Shown here piece after piece: positions 46,812-55,210 of a stretch of 64,000 nucleotides of DNA. Source of the DNA: JBAZPT01 sp041645535 (GTDB lineage: Bacteria > Patescibacteriota > Minisyncoccia > Moranbacterales > UBA2206). Each line of letters begins with the position of its first letter. Position 1 is the stretch's first letter. The notes below the pieces were generated by a model, which did not search any database, had not been told where the DNA came from, and worked only from the letters and a program-made list of their open reading frames with translations. The stretch is from assembly GCA_041645535.1 (NCBI GenBank), contig JBAZPT010000001.1:124001-188000 (forward strand), read 5' to 3'. The translations under genes were made by a program, and so were the position numbers.

Positions 46812-47768
46812 TTATGTTGTTTCTAAAATTTCTTTTATTTCCTTCACGCTTTGGGCTCGGACGAGTTGGCGGCGGAGATTGGAAGCGCCGGGGAAGCCTT
46901 TTACATACCAGGCTAAATGTTTGCGAATTTCGAACATCCCTAATTCTTTTTTATCTTTCCGGATCAGTTGGGCATGGCGAAGCATAATTCGTTTTATTAT
47001 CTTAAAGTCATACTTTACTTGGACATTTGATGTCCAAGTTGATTTAATTTCATTAAATATGAAAGGTCGGCCCCAGGCGCCGCGGGCGATGCCGAGGCCG
47101 TCAAGCAAGGGATATTTTTTCAATATTTTCACAGCATCTTCCGGCGTGTTAATTCCGCCGTTTGCTAAGACAATTTTTTCTGGAATAAGCTTTTTTACTT
47201 TTTCCACTATTTTAAAATCAACTGGCCCCGCAAAACTGCCTTCATATGTCCTGCCATGCACCATCACCGCGGAAAAGGGCAGATCTTTTACGCTTTTGAT
47301 AAAATCAATGGCCGTATGGCCTTTAATGCCGGCGCGGATTTTGAGCGATACCGGCAGATTGGTATTTTCACAAACTGCTAAAATAATTTGGCGCGCCAGT
47401 TCTTTCTGGGGCATCAACGCGCAACCGGAACCATTGCCAAAAACTTTTTTGGCCGGACAGCCAAAGTTAATATCGATGCCATCGGGCCCGCCCGCAACGC
47501 TTCGCAAGCGAGCTTGCTCGCGTAGCGATGCGGGCGGGTTTTCTTTTAACTGATTCGTAATAATTTTTGCCGCTTTGGCGAAGTGTTCTGGGTTTTTGCC
47601 AAAAAGTTGGACTACATAGGGCCGTTCTTTTTTATTAAAGCGCACTAGTTCTAAAGTCTTCTTGGGTTTAAAAAACAACGCCGAAACGCTGGCCATTTCA
47701 CTATAAACCACATCAGCTCCATATTCTTTGCAGATCTGCCGGAACGCGCTGTCGGTAATGCCGGCCAT
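46812..47768 (-). CDS. dus: tRNA-dihydrouridine synthase (Dus), N-terminus unclear
   Basis: 318 aa from the first Met. FMN/TIM-barrel motifs: 'APMAG' (the ATG used is the Met of this motif), 'INFGCPAKKVFGNGSGCALM' with the catalytic Cys, 'HGRTYEGSF', 'VLANGGINTPEDAVKIL', 'GIARGAWGRPFIF'. Upstream in-frame codons encode NRPILALAP, clearly part of the protein, but no ATG, GTG or TTG occurs before a stop at 47817-47819. An unusual start (for example ATT 47784-47786) is implied. REP (47017) and GC-rich (47487) palindromes add in-frame peptides. Confidence 0.88.
   Translation of the reverse strand: MAGITDSAFRQICKEYGADVVYSEMASVSALFFKPKKTLELVRFNKKERPYVVQLFGKNPEHFAKAAKIITNQLKENPPASLREQARLRSVAGGPDGIDINFGCPAKKVFGNGSGCALMPQKELARQIILAVCENTNLPVSLKIRAGIKGHTAIDFIKSVKDLPFSAVMVHGRTYEGSFAGPVDFKIVEKVKKLIPEKIVLANGGINTPEDAVKILKKYPLLDGLGIARGAWGRPFIFNEIKSTWTSNVQVKYDFKIIKRIMLRHAQLIRKDKKELGMFEIRKHLAWYVKGFPGASNLRRQLVRAQSVKEIKEILETT
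47017..47039. repeat. REP-type palindrome in frame in dus
   Basis: ACTTGGACATTTGATGTCCAAGT, the G/C variant seen in the first internal RAYT copy, read in frame as ...STWTSNVQ... Confidence 0.8.
47487..47538. repeat. GC-rich double palindrome in frame in dus
   Basis: CCCGCCCGCAACGCTTCGC...GTAGCGATGCGGGCGGG surrounds a second perfect inverted repeat AAGCGAGCTTGCTCGC. Together they encode NPPASLREQARLRSVAGG between residues ~80 and 98 of Dus, a surface-loop position. Confidence 0.8.
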
Positions 47769-47823
47769 GGGGGCTAAGGCTAGAATGGGGCGATTTAATT
47801 TTGACCAGAAGTTTTTTATAGTT

Positions 47824-47982
47824 TTATTTCTCTAAAATTTTAATATCTCCCTCTGGAGTTTTTTCAACTTTATATCCTAAATCCTCCAGTTTCTTTTCTA
47901 GTTCTTTAACTTTGTCTTCCGGAGTTTTTTCTTCCGGAGTTTCGCCGCAATTACAATGTCCGCAGTTGCATGAATTTTTCAT
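47824..47982 (-). CDS. Small protein with CNCGHCNCG metal-binding-like start, 52 aa
   Basis: A short gene: MKNSCNCGHCNCGETPEE, then a charged helix 'DKVKELEKKLEDLGYKV' and a short end. The CxCxxCxC arrangement suggests a metal site (zinc or iron-sulphur). It lies between cysS (stop 47984, 1-nt gap) and dus on the same strand, so it is almost certainly translated as part of that operon. I do not know a named family. Confidence 0.72.
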   Translation of the reverse strand: MKNSCNCGHCNCGETPEEKTPEDKVKELEKKLEDLGYKVEKTPEGDIKILEK

Positions 47983-47983
47983 A

Positions 47984-49447
47984 TTATTTTTTCTTTATTT
48001 TTACCTTATATTTTACTATCATTTTACGCCCGTTTTCCACAATCTTATAATCATAGGAATTTTTATCATCATTAATAATATAGCCCAGTTTTTCTATTTC
48101 TGTTCTTAGCTTGTCTGATTTGGCAAAATCTTTACGAAGCTTTGCCTTTTCTCTTTCTTTAAATAAGCTTGAAATTTCAGGAGGAAGAGTTTTAAAATCT
48201 TCTTTTTTAATAATCAACCCAAAAACTCTGTTCATTTTTTCCCAAGTCGCCAAAATTTGTTTGGCATCTTCAGCGCCTAATTTATTTTCCGCGATTAACT
48301 TGTTGGTTTCCGTAATCAATTCATACACAACTGAAAGGGCGAGCGGAGTGTTGAGATCGTCATTCATTGCCTTTTCAAATCTTTCCAGCCAAGGGTTAAG
48401 GCCGGTTTGTAGCGGTCCGACCGCTACGGATTTTAAATTTTGCACAAAATCTGCAATGCGATTTAAATTAACTTTGGCCTGTTCCAACGCTTCATCCGTA
48501 TAATTAGTAATACTTCGATAATGCGAACTGATAATCCAAAGACGAATTACGGCTGGATCGAATTTTTTCAGTGCGTCTTTGATTGACATGGCGTTGCCCA
48601 AGGACTTGCTGGCCTTAACTCCGTCTACGGTCACCATATTCCAAAGTATCCAAAAATTCGCCATCTTTTTGCCGAGATAACATTCGCTTTGCGCGATTTC
48701 ATTTTCGTTGTGAGGAAAAGCATTTTCATTGCCTCCGCCGTGGATGTCAAAAGTATCCTGTCCCAAAAGGTCATTAGACATCACAGAACACTCGATATGC
48801 CAGCCGGGATAGCCAACTCCCCAAGGACTTTCCCATTTTAAAATATGTTCCTTGGGTGCTTTTATCCATACGGCGAAATCCAGCGGATTTTTTTTCTCAG
48901 GGTTGATTTCAACGCGAGATCCGGAAATTAAATCGTCTTTTTTCTTGCCGGAAAGTTTTCCATAATCCGGAAATTTATCTACGGAAAAATATACAGAGCC
49001 GTTAACTGCGTAGGCATAATCTTTTTTGATTAATTCTTCCACAAATTTAATTATCTGGACAATATATTTGGTGGGCCGGGGATTGAAATGCGCCGGCTGA
49101 ATATTCAACGCGGAAAAATCTTCCTCGCAAGATTCAATATAGGTGTTGGCAATTTCCATCGGGTCAAGTTTTTCTGTTTTAGCTTTCTTTTCAATTTTAT
49201 CTTCGCCGATTTCAGCGTCGGCGACTAAGTGACCGACATCGGTATAGTTCATAATATGCCGGACTTCATAGCCGGAATATTCGAGATAGTGGCGCAAAAC
49301 ATCCATGGAAACATAACCGCGGGCGTGGCCCAAGTGGCAATGGTCATAAACCGTCGGCCCGCAAACATACATCCCGACTTTGCCGGGATTAATGGGGGTA
49401 AATTCTTCTTTCTTTTTGGTTAAAGTATTATAAAGTTTCAGAGCCAT
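47984..49447 (-). CDS. cysS: Cysteine-tRNA ligase
   Basis: 487 aa. 'GMYVCGPTVYDHCHLGHARG' holds the zinc-binding Cys and HLGH. 'WHIECSVMSNDLLGQDTFDI' and 'HGGGNENAFPHNENEIAQSE' hold further zinc ligands, and KMSKS appears as KASKS in 'VKASKSLGNAMS'. The C-terminal helical anticodon domain is complete. It overlaps the end of corA-like gene by 10 nt. Confidence 0.97.
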   Translation of the reverse strand: MALKLYNTLTKKKEEFTPINPGKVGMYVCGPTVYDHCHLGHARGYVSMDVLRHYLEYSGYEVRHIMNYTDVGHLVADAEIGEDKIEKKAKTEKLDPMEIANTYIESCEEDFSALNIQPAHFNPRPTKYIVQIIKFVEELIKKDYAYAVNGSVYFSVDKFPDYGKLSGKKKDDLISGSRVEINPEKKNPLDFAVWIKAPKEHILKWESPWGVGYPGWHIECSVMSNDLLGQDTFDIHGGGNENAFPHNENEIAQSECYLGKKMANFWILWNMVTVDGVKASKSLGNAMSIKDALKKFDPAVIRLWIISSHYRSITNYTDEALEQAKVNLNRIADFVQNLKSVAVGPLQTGLNPWLERFEKAMNDDLNTPLALSVVYELITETNKLIAENKLGAEDAKQILATWEKMNRVFGLIIKKEDFKTLPPEISSLFKEREKAKLRKDFAKSDKLRTEIEKLGYIINDDKNSYDYKIVENGRKMIVKYKVKIKKK

Positions 49448-50346
49448 TTTTTTGCTTTAAAAAGAGTGAAAGTGACGAGAGCCAGGATCAGCATAATTGA
49501 CATATGAATCCAGAAACCGTTAGGGTTTTTGCCGAAGGGAATGTCGGCGCTCATGGCTAGGATGTTGGAATAAACCGTGAGTGGCAGGAGCACAGCCGAG
49601 AAAATCGTGAGGATTTTCATGGTCGTGTCCAGCTTGTTGGAAAGGAGAGAGTTGTTGGTGTCTTCCAGTGATTCAATTGTTTCTTTAATGCTTTCCAGAT
49701 TGTTCCAGATGCGGATGTTGGTGCCGATGAGATCCTGGAAATAGGGCTTGAGTTCCGGTTCGATCAGGCGATAGTCTCTTTGCGCCAGTGATTCCAAAAC
49801 GGATCGCTGCGGCTTCATTGTTCTTCTGAAATTCAAAATGTCCCGCTTCACCACCGAAATTTCAAAAACCATTTCTGTTTCGTGGCCGGCGAAAATTTCT
49901 TTTTCCACATAGTCCAGTTTGTGGGCGATGTGGTCCAGTTTAGGAAAACAAGATTCCAGCAGCCTCTCAATAATCGTGTGTATAAGCGCGCCTGGAGATT
50001 TGCTCATATACATTTCCCGCTTGGCATGGTCAGATTGCAATTCTTTGAAAAATTCCGTGAGTTGCCAGATTTCTTTGTCATGCGAAGTGATCAGCGCGTC
50101 CTTGGTGATGACTATATCTAATTCGCCCGGATAGGTAGTGCGCGTGTTGACATCAAAAAGGGGAATATGGATCGCGAGGTAAAGGCAAGTCGCGTATTCG
50201 GCCGCCTTGGGGCGCAGTGTCGGCGTGGAAAACTCCTCGATCACCAGCGGGTGAAGGTCGAATTTTCGCTGGATATAAACCACATCATCCGCGTTGGGCT
50301 GGGGAAAATCTATCCATCTGAATTTTTCCGATAAAATCTCTTGCAT
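49438..50346 (-). CDS. CorA-family transporter-like protein with altered signature
   Basis: 302 aa. The soluble funnel domain ('LVIEEFSTPTLRPKAAEYAT', 'TLRPKAAEYATCLYLAIHIP') and long stalk helix ('LIGTNIRIWNNLESIKETIE', 'LEDTNNSLLSNKLDTTMKIL') are CorA-like, followed by two C-terminal transmembrane helices. The hallmark GMN motif at the end of TM1 is replaced: 'LLPLTVYSNILAMSADIPFG' has AMS where YGMN is expected. CorA proteins carry Mg2+ or other divalent ions; here the selectivity may be altered. Confidence 0.82.
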   Translation of the reverse strand: MQEILSEKFRWIDFPQPNADDVVYIQRKFDLHPLVIEEFSTPTLRPKAAEYATCLYLAIHIPLFDVNTRTTYPGELDIVITKDALITSHDKEIWQLTEFFKELQSDHAKREMYMSKSPGALIHTIIERLLESCFPKLDHIAHKLDYVEKEIFAGHETEMVFEISVVKRDILNFRRTMKPQRSVLESLAQRDYRLIEPELKPYFQDLIGTNIRIWNNLESIKETIESLEDTNNSLLSNKLDTTMKILTIFSAVLLPLTVYSNILAMSADIPFGKNPNGFWIHMSIMLILALVTFTLFKAKKWL

Positions 50347-50439
50347 TTTTGTTTAGATTTTTGATTTTTATATGATCTGATTATAGCAGTAAAATAAAAA
50401 TTTGACAAAAGCCAGTGTTTATGAGTAAAATGAGTAATC

Positions 50440-50712
50440 ATGAGAAAGGGCATATTACTTCTGATACGGCTATACCAAAAGACGCTCTCGCTGGACCACG
50501 GCCCGCTTTCTTATGTGATTTCCGAAAGATTCTGCCGGTTCCACCCCAGTTGTTCGCAATACACTTTCGAAGCGGTTTCTAAATATGGCGTTCTGAAAGG
50601 CAGTTGGCTGGGGATTAAAAGAATTGCCCGCTGCCATCCCTGGAATGATGGCGGTTATGATCCAATACCCGAGGCGGGAAATTCCAAATCACAAATTCCA
50701 AATTCCAAATAA
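50440..50712 (+). CDS. yidD: Membrane protein insertion efficiency factor YidD
   Basis: 90 aa. 'LIRLYQKTLSLDHGPLSYVI', 'CRFHPSCSQYTFEAVSKYGV', 'KRIARCHPWNDGGYDPIP' are the YidD motif set with its three conserved Cys. The last 14 residues (NSKSQIPNSK) come from an AATTCCAAAT word repeat. Assists membrane-protein insertion with YidC/Sec. Divergent from corA. Confidence 0.93.
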   Translation: MRKGILLLIRLYQKTLSLDHGPLSYVISERFCRFHPSCSQYTFEAVSKYGVLKGSWLGIKRIARCHPWNDGGYDPIPEAGNSKSQIPNSK

Positions 50713-50852
50713 AATTGAAGATTATTTTTTTTGATATTTTAGCTATTTAACAATTAGCAAATTCATTATAAAACTCTAAATGGGAAGGGGGGGGTCACGA
50801 CTTGGGCATGCCTTTTTTTGGAAAATAAAACAAAAAGGGAGGGCTTGAAGCA

Positions 50853-51017
50853 ATGTTGGCAAAATCAGGAATAGGGCTGAGAATTAATGGAGACAGGATT
50901 GTTGTCGGTGGCGGGGGAGTTGTCGATGTTCCTGTCGACGATAAGAAAGATGAGTCTGTTGACGAATTGCCTAAGGAATCATTCCCTGGCGGTTCGGAGG
51001 TAAACGAAGAGTTATAA
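50853..51017 (+). CDS. Small hypothetical protein, 54 aa
   Basis: Not recognised. A GGGAGG site precedes the ATG by about 10 nt, and a strong terminator follows the stop, so it behaves like an independent gene. The sequence has a Gly-rich core ('RIVVGGGGVVDVPVDDKKD') and an acidic end. Upstream (50713-50852) is AT-rich with a run of eight G and no further gene. Confidence 0.6.
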   Translation: MLAKSGIGLRINGDRIVVGGGGVVDVPVDDKKDESVDELPKESFPGGSEVNEEL

Positions 51018-51030
51018 TCATTGAATTTTT

Positions 51031-51067
51031 GAGAGGTGCCGTGAGCTTAACGGCGCCTCTATTTATT
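51031..51067 (+). terminator. Terminator of the 54-aa gene
   Basis: GAGAGGTGCCGT/ACGGCGCCTCT hairpin with a T-rich tail. Confidence 0.75.
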
Positions 51068-51076
51068 TTGAAATAC

Positions 51077-51136
51077 TTGACAGGGTTTAATGGTAGTATA
51101 AAATAGCAATTAGCACTCGGACTTGACGACTGCTAA
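51077..51136 (+). promoter_or_regulatory. hrcA promoter with CIRCE operator
   Basis: TTGACA, 16 nt, TAAAAT (51077-51104) followed by TTAGCACTC-N9-GACTGCTAA (51110-51136), the CIRCE inverted repeat with one change in the right arm. HrcA binds CIRCE to repress heat-shock genes, so this operon is probably autoregulated. Confidence 0.92.
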
Positions 51137-51157
51137 CCACTAAGTTATAATGGAAAT

Positions 51158-51910
51158 ATGAATATTCGCCAGAAGAAAATTTTATCAGTGGTGGTTGAAG
51201 AATACACCAACACGGCTGTGCCGGTAGGTTCTGATGTTTTGGTGAAAAAATATAATCTGAAAGTCAGCTCGGCGACGATCAGAAATGATATGAACAAGCT
51301 TGAAGAAGAAGGCTTGCTGTATCAACCGCATGTGAGCGCCGGGCGGATTCCGACTGACAAGGGCTACCGCTATTTCGTGGAAGAAATTATGAAAGACAAA
51401 GAATTGTCCCGCGAAGATCAGCAGAAATTACAGAGAGAGTTGCTAAAGTTGAAAGTCCAAAACAAGAGACTCACTAAAACGACAGCTAAATTACTTTCAG
51501 TTTTGAGCGGCAATCTGGCAGTGAGCGGAATTCCGAACAAAGATGAATTTGCAGAGTTTGGAATGAGGGATCTTCTGGATCAGCCGGAATTTCAGCAGTT
51601 GGATGAGGTTTGCCGGCTGGCGGAAGTTATGGACTCGATTGATATCAATGTGGATAAATTAGTTAAAGGCCTGAAAATAGGAGAAACCAGAATTTTTATC
51701 GGCAAAGAAAATCCTGTGGCGGATATGCCGGATTGCGCTATGATGGTTTCGCCGTATAAGTTGAAAAGCGGAGAAAAAGGAATTCTAGCGCTCATTGGTC
51801 CCAAAAGAATGCGATACGCCAAGAACAAATCGCTTTTAAACTATATGAAGAAGCTTTTAAGTTCATCGGCGGCCATAATAATTATTATTAACATAAGCCA
51901 ACATGTCTAA
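51158..51910 (+). CDS. hrcA: Heat-inducible transcription repressor HrcA (short form)
   Basis: 250 aa versus about 340 usually. The winged-helix N-terminus is typical ('NIRQKKILSVVVEEYTNTAV', 'SSATIRNDMNKLEEEGLLYQ', 'PHVSAGRIPTDKGYRYFVEE'). The GAF-like domain is shortened, and the end is an Ile-rich 'AAIIIIINISQHV'. It binds the CIRCE repeat just upstream. Overlaps grpE by 8 nt. Confidence 0.93.
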   Translation: MNIRQKKILSVVVEEYTNTAVPVGSDVLVKKYNLKVSSATIRNDMNKLEEEGLLYQPHVSAGRIPTDKGYRYFVEEIMKDKELSREDQQKLQRELLKLKVQNKRLTKTTAKLLSVLSGNLAVSGIPNKDEFAEFGMRDLLDQPEFQQLDEVCRLAEVMDSIDINVDKLVKGLKIGETRIFIGKENPVADMPDCAMMVSPYKLKSGEKGILALIGPKRMRYAKNKSLLNYMKKLLSSSAAIIIIINISQHV

Positions 51911-52406
51911 AGATAAAAATCCGCCAGCTGGCGGAGAAATAAAAAAGAAAACCGAAGAAAAAGTTGATAAGAAAGATAAGGCCGAGGAGTATTTAAATAA
52001 CTGGAAACGGGCGGTGGCTGATCTGGAAAATTATAAAAAAGATCAGGCGAAGATGCTGGGCGAGTTCAGAAAATTTGCAACGCTTGATGTGATTTTACAA
52101 ATTATTCCCGTTCTCGACAATTTTAATGCTTCACTGGAGCATGTGCCGGAAGATCAAAAGGACAATAGTTGGGTGACTGGGATAATCTACATTAAAAAAC
52201 AACTGGAAGATGTTTTGAAAAATAACGGAGTGGAAGAAATTGAAGTGAGAGAGGGGGATGAATTTGATCCTGGCCTCCATGAGGCCATAGACACGAAAGA
52301 AACGAATATAGACACGAAGGAAACTAATAAAATTATGAAAGTTGCGCAAAAAGGATATAAAATTGACGGGAAAATAATTCGCGCGGTGAGAGTGATAGTT
52401 GAGTAA
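51903..52406 (+). CDS. grpE: Nucleotide exchange factor GrpE
   Basis: 167 aa. An N-terminal charged tail, then the long dimerisation helix ('AEEYLNNWKRAVADLENYKK') and the C-terminal beta domain ('GVEEIEVREGDEFDPGLHEA', 'QKGYKIDGKIIRAVRVIVE'). A near-duplicate DTKETNIDTKETN (52290-52329) looks like a small tandem duplication. It releases ADP from DnaK. Follows hrcA in the usual order. Confidence 0.96.
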   Translation: MSKDKNPPAGGEIKKKTEEKVDKKDKAEEYLNNWKRAVADLENYKKDQAKMLGEFRKFATLDVILQIIPVLDNFNASLEHVPEDQKDNSWVTGIIYIKKQLEDVLKNNGVEEIEVREGDEFDPGLHEAIDTKETNIDTKETNKIMKVAQKGYKIDGKIIRAVRVIVE

Positions 52407-52432
52407 AAATTAAAATTTATAAATAATTTAAT

Positions 52433-52470
52433 TGCACAATACTTGCGATAAAAAACGCAGTATAAAGTGC
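52433..52470 (+). promoter_or_regulatory. Inverted repeat upstream of dnaK
   Basis: GCAC-ATACTtGCG / CGCaGTAT-GTGC, an imperfect stem just before the dnaK start, partly covering its ribosome-binding region; a possible post-transcriptional control hairpin. Not CIRCE-like. Confidence 0.4.
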
Positions 52471-52481
52471 GCAAAAAATAT

Positions 52482-54419
52482 ATGTCAAAGATACTAGGCA
52501 TTGATCTGGGGACCACGAACTCCGCTATGGCGGTTGTTTCGGCTGGCAAACCCGAGATTATTGAAAACAAGGAAGGCAACCGCACCACGCCTTCGATGGT
52601 GGCGATTTCCAAGACCGGCGAAAGGCTGGTCGGGCTTTTGGCGAAACGGCAGGCCGTGACTAATCCGGGGAACACTTTGTTTTCCATCAAGCGCCTCATC
52701 GGAAGAAAATTTGAAGATGCGGAAGTGCAAAGAGATTTAAAATTAATGCCGTATAAAATCGTAAAAGCCAACGGCGGCGTGAAAGTAGAAATGCAAGGGA
52801 AGGATTATACTCCGCAGGAAATTTCGGCGATGATTTTGGGAAAAATAAAACAAGACGCGGAAGAAAAACTGGGCGAAAAAATTGCTGACGCAGTCATCAC
52901 TGTGCCGGCCTATTTTGACGACGCGCAGAGAAAGGCCACCAAGGAAGCGGGAGAAATCGCGGGCTTCAATGTGAAAAGAATCATCAATGAACCAACGGCG
53001 GCGGCGCTGGCCTATGGTTTTGATAAAAAGAAAGAAGAAAAAATCGCGGTCTATGACCTCGGCGGCGGAACTTATGATATTTCCATTTTGGAAGTCGGTG
53101 ATGACACAGTGGAAGTGAAATCTACCAATGGCGACACGCATCTCGGAGGCGATGATTTTGATCAGCGGATTATCCAGTGGATTTTGGACGAATTCAAAAA
53201 GCAGGAAGGAATTGATATCGGCAAAGATCCGCTCGCGCTTCAGCGCGTGAAAGAGGCGGCCGAAAAAGCTAAGATTGAACTTTCAACCGCGATGGAATCC
53301 GAAATCAATCAGCCGTTCATTACTTCCGGCGCGGATGGGCCAAAACATTTGGTGATGAAAATAACTCGCGCGAAACTGGAAGAACTGGTGGGCGACCTGG
53401 TGGAAAAAACTTTGGAGCCGATGAAAAAGGCTTTGGCGGATGCGAAACTTTCTACTAAAGATATTAATGAAGTAGTAATGGTCGGCGGAATGACCAGGAT
53501 GCCTCTGGTGATCCAGACAGTCGAAAAATTCTTTGGCAAGAAACCGAATATCACAGTGAACCCGGACGAAGTCGTGGCGCTCGGCGCGGCGATTCAAGGC
53601 GGCGTGCTTGAAGGATCAGTAAAGGATGTTTTGCTTTTGGATGTTACGCCGTTGACATTCGGCATCGAAACTCTTGGGGGCGTGCGCACACCGCTGATTG
53701 AGAGAAATACAACCATTCCAACTTCCAAGTCGCAAGTATTTTCCACCGCGGCTGACAATCAGCCATCGGTAGAAATTCATGTTCTGCAGGGCGAACGGGA
53801 AATGGCGGCGGACAATAAAACTCTGGGAAGATTTATTTTAGACGGAATTCCGCCGGCTCCGCGAGGCTTGCCGCAAGTGGAAGTGTCGTTTGACATTGAC
53901 GCTAATGGCATCCTGAATGTGGCGGCCAAAGATAAGGCCACTGGCAAATCGCAATCCATCCGCATTGAAGCTTCGACCGGTCTGTCAAAAGACGAAATTG
54001 AAAAGATGAAACGGGACGCGGAAACGCACGCGGAAGAAGACAAAAAAAAGAAAGAACTTATTGAAACGCGCAACATGGCGGACACTCTTGTCTATACAAC
54101 CGAAAAGGCTCTACACGATGCGGGCGACAAAATCACCGCGGATGAAAAGAAACCGATTGAGGACGCGATTGCCGAACTTAATAAGGTGAAAGGCGGGGAT
54201 GATCTTGATGCCATCAAAAAGGCCACTGAAACCCTGTCGCAATCAGCGCAAAAGATTGGTGAAAAGCTATATAAAGCCGCTTCCGATGCCCAAACTACTG
54301 CAGGGGCAAATCAAGGCCCACAAGGCGCGCCGGGCGCCGAAAACCCGTCCGGAGCCGCTAGTGGTGAGCCTGTCGAACCAAAAGAGGCAGAGACGGAGAA
54401 GGCGGAAGATAAGAAATAA
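52482..54419 (+). CDS. dnaK: Molecular chaperone DnaK (Hsp70)
   Basis: 645 aa from ATG 52482 ('MSKILGIDLGTTNSAMAVVS'). ATPase motifs 'AVITVPAYFDDAQRKATKEA', 'AVYDLGGGTYDISILEVGDD', 'VVMVGGMTRMPLVIQTVEKF', substrate domain 'LLLDVTPLTFGIETLGGVRT', and a variable C-terminus ending in a Glu/Lys-rich tail. That tail includes a repeat-derived peptide ASGEPVEPK from a TGAGCCTGTCGAAC word. It folds proteins with GrpE; dnaJ is not in the window. Confidence 0.98.
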   Translation: MSKILGIDLGTTNSAMAVVSAGKPEIIENKEGNRTTPSMVAISKTGERLVGLLAKRQAVTNPGNTLFSIKRLIGRKFEDAEVQRDLKLMPYKIVKANGGVKVEMQGKDYTPQEISAMILGKIKQDAEEKLGEKIADAVITVPAYFDDAQRKATKEAGEIAGFNVKRIINEPTAAALAYGFDKKKEEKIAVYDLGGGTYDISILEVGDDTVEVKSTNGDTHLGGDDFDQRIIQWILDEFKKQEGIDIGKDPLALQRVKEAAEKAKIELSTAMESEINQPFITSGADGPKHLVMKITRAKLEELVGDLVEKTLEPMKKALADAKLSTKDINEVVMVGGMTRMPLVIQTVEKFFGKKPNITVNPDEVVALGAAIQGGVLEGSVKDVLLLDVTPLTFGIETLGGVRTPLIERNTTIPTSKSQVFSTAADNQPSVEIHVLQGEREMAADNKTLGRFILDGIPPAPRGLPQVEVSFDIDANGILNVAAKDKATGKSQSIRIEASTGLSKDEIEKMKRDAETHAEEDKKKKELIETRNMADTLVYTTEKALHDAGDKITADEKKPIEDAIAELNKVKGGDDLDAIKKATETLSQSAQKIGEKLYKAASDAQTTAGANQGPQGAPGAENPSGAASGEPVEPKEAETEKAEDKK

Positions 54420-54427
54420 AAAAGAAT

Positions 54428-54458
54428 AAAAGGCGGGGATTTATATCCTCGCCTTTTT
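54428..54458 (+). terminator. Terminator of the hrcA-grpE-dnaK operon
   Basis: AAAAGGCGgGGAT/ATCCtCGCCTTTTT stem-loop. Confidence 0.9.
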
Positions 54459-54475
54459 GTGGCGTAGCTTAGCAG

Positions 54476-54847
54476 CTATATAGCCTTACTTGTGAATTGC
54501 TCGATTTTCTTCTTTGCGCGGGCGACCGTAGCGGCATTCGCGGGATCGCTTTCGAACGCCTCAATCTTGGCGAGGGTTTCCGGTCGGACTTCAGATCTCT
54601 TTTGTGAAAGATAGAAGTATGCGACGCCCGCAACCCTGGAGTCAGGGCTGTCAAATAGCGCAACGAGATCAGACTCTGCACTTTTATCGCCGTTGACGAA
54701 TATTGTGCCTATCTCATTCATTACGGCGCCGATAGGAAGACTTCCTGTGTATCTTTCTTCTGCAAAACCTCCGCAAAGCCGCGCACTCGCGCCTCCTGCC
54801 ATTTCTCTGAGTTGTTCCAGTGTGAGTGTTGTCATTCTTGGAAACAT
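54476..54847 (-). CDS. Small HEAT-like helical protein, 123 aa
   Basis: Not firmly recognised. Start at Met 54847 after a GGAGGTG site. The sequence is helical with a repeat-like centre ('DLVALFDSPDSRVAGVAYFY') reminiscent of HEAT/PBS-type helical repeats, followed by 'VARAKKKIEQF'. Such repeats mediate protein contacts. No catalytic motif. The strand and the codon use match neighbouring small genes. Confidence 0.6.
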   Translation of the reverse strand: MFPRMTTLTLEQLREMAGGASARLCGGFAEERYTGSLPIGAVMNEIGTIFVNGDKSAESDLVALFDSPDSRVAGVAYFYLSQKRSEVRPETLAKIEAFESDPANAATVARAKKKIEQFTSKAI

Positions 54848-55029
54848 AGACACCTCCTTAGATGTGAATTGATATTGATACTATTCCAAAGAATAGCTAT
54901 AAAATGTACTCAAAGCATTTAAGCAAATAACGCACACGCTGTCAAGTATTCCTAAAAACTTGCTTTTACGCAAGAAAGTGGTAGGTTTTTTATGTAAGTA
55001 ATTAATTAATTATGTAATTTATTACATAA

Positions 55030-55064
55030 CAACATTCTAACATTCTTGAGAATGTTGGAATGTT
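55030..55064. repeat. ACATTCT-family palindrome
   Basis: AACATTCTAACATTCTTGAGAATGTTGGAATGTT, in the 350-nt gap 54854-55210 that otherwise holds no gene. Confidence 0.75.
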
Positions 55065-55080
55065 AAAAGCCTTACAATTT

Positions 55081-55100
55081 CTACTGAGATATCTCAGTAG
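55081..55100. repeat. Perfect 20-bp palindrome
   Basis: CTACTGAGATATCTCAGTAG, fully self-complementary, in the same gene-free stretch. Confidence 0.8.
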
Positions 55101-55169
55101 ATTATAAACTCGAACAATCTCCCGAGCCCGGCAAAATCGGCTTCGAGGCTTGACAAATGAAAAATGAGT

Positions 55170-55208
55170 AAGAAAAAATGGCCAAGCGAATATTCGCTTA
55201 GCCATTTT
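55170..55208 (-). terminator. Terminator of the signal peptidase gene
   Basis: AAAATGGCTAAGCGAA/TTCGCTTGGCCATTTT on the minus strand, followed by a T-run, directly after the stop at 55211. Confidence 0.8.
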
Positions 55209-55210
55209 AC

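Noticed and set aside
46765..47553. A 262-codon open frame on the plus strand opposite dus
   Set aside because: It is antisense to the clear Dus coding sequence, has no ribosome-binding site and its composition mirrors the Dus frame.
50755..50795. Partial match to the right end of the CCCC...GGGG element (AACTCTAAATGGGAAGG)
   Set aside because: No left arm or direct repeat could be found, so a decayed copy cannot be separated from chance.
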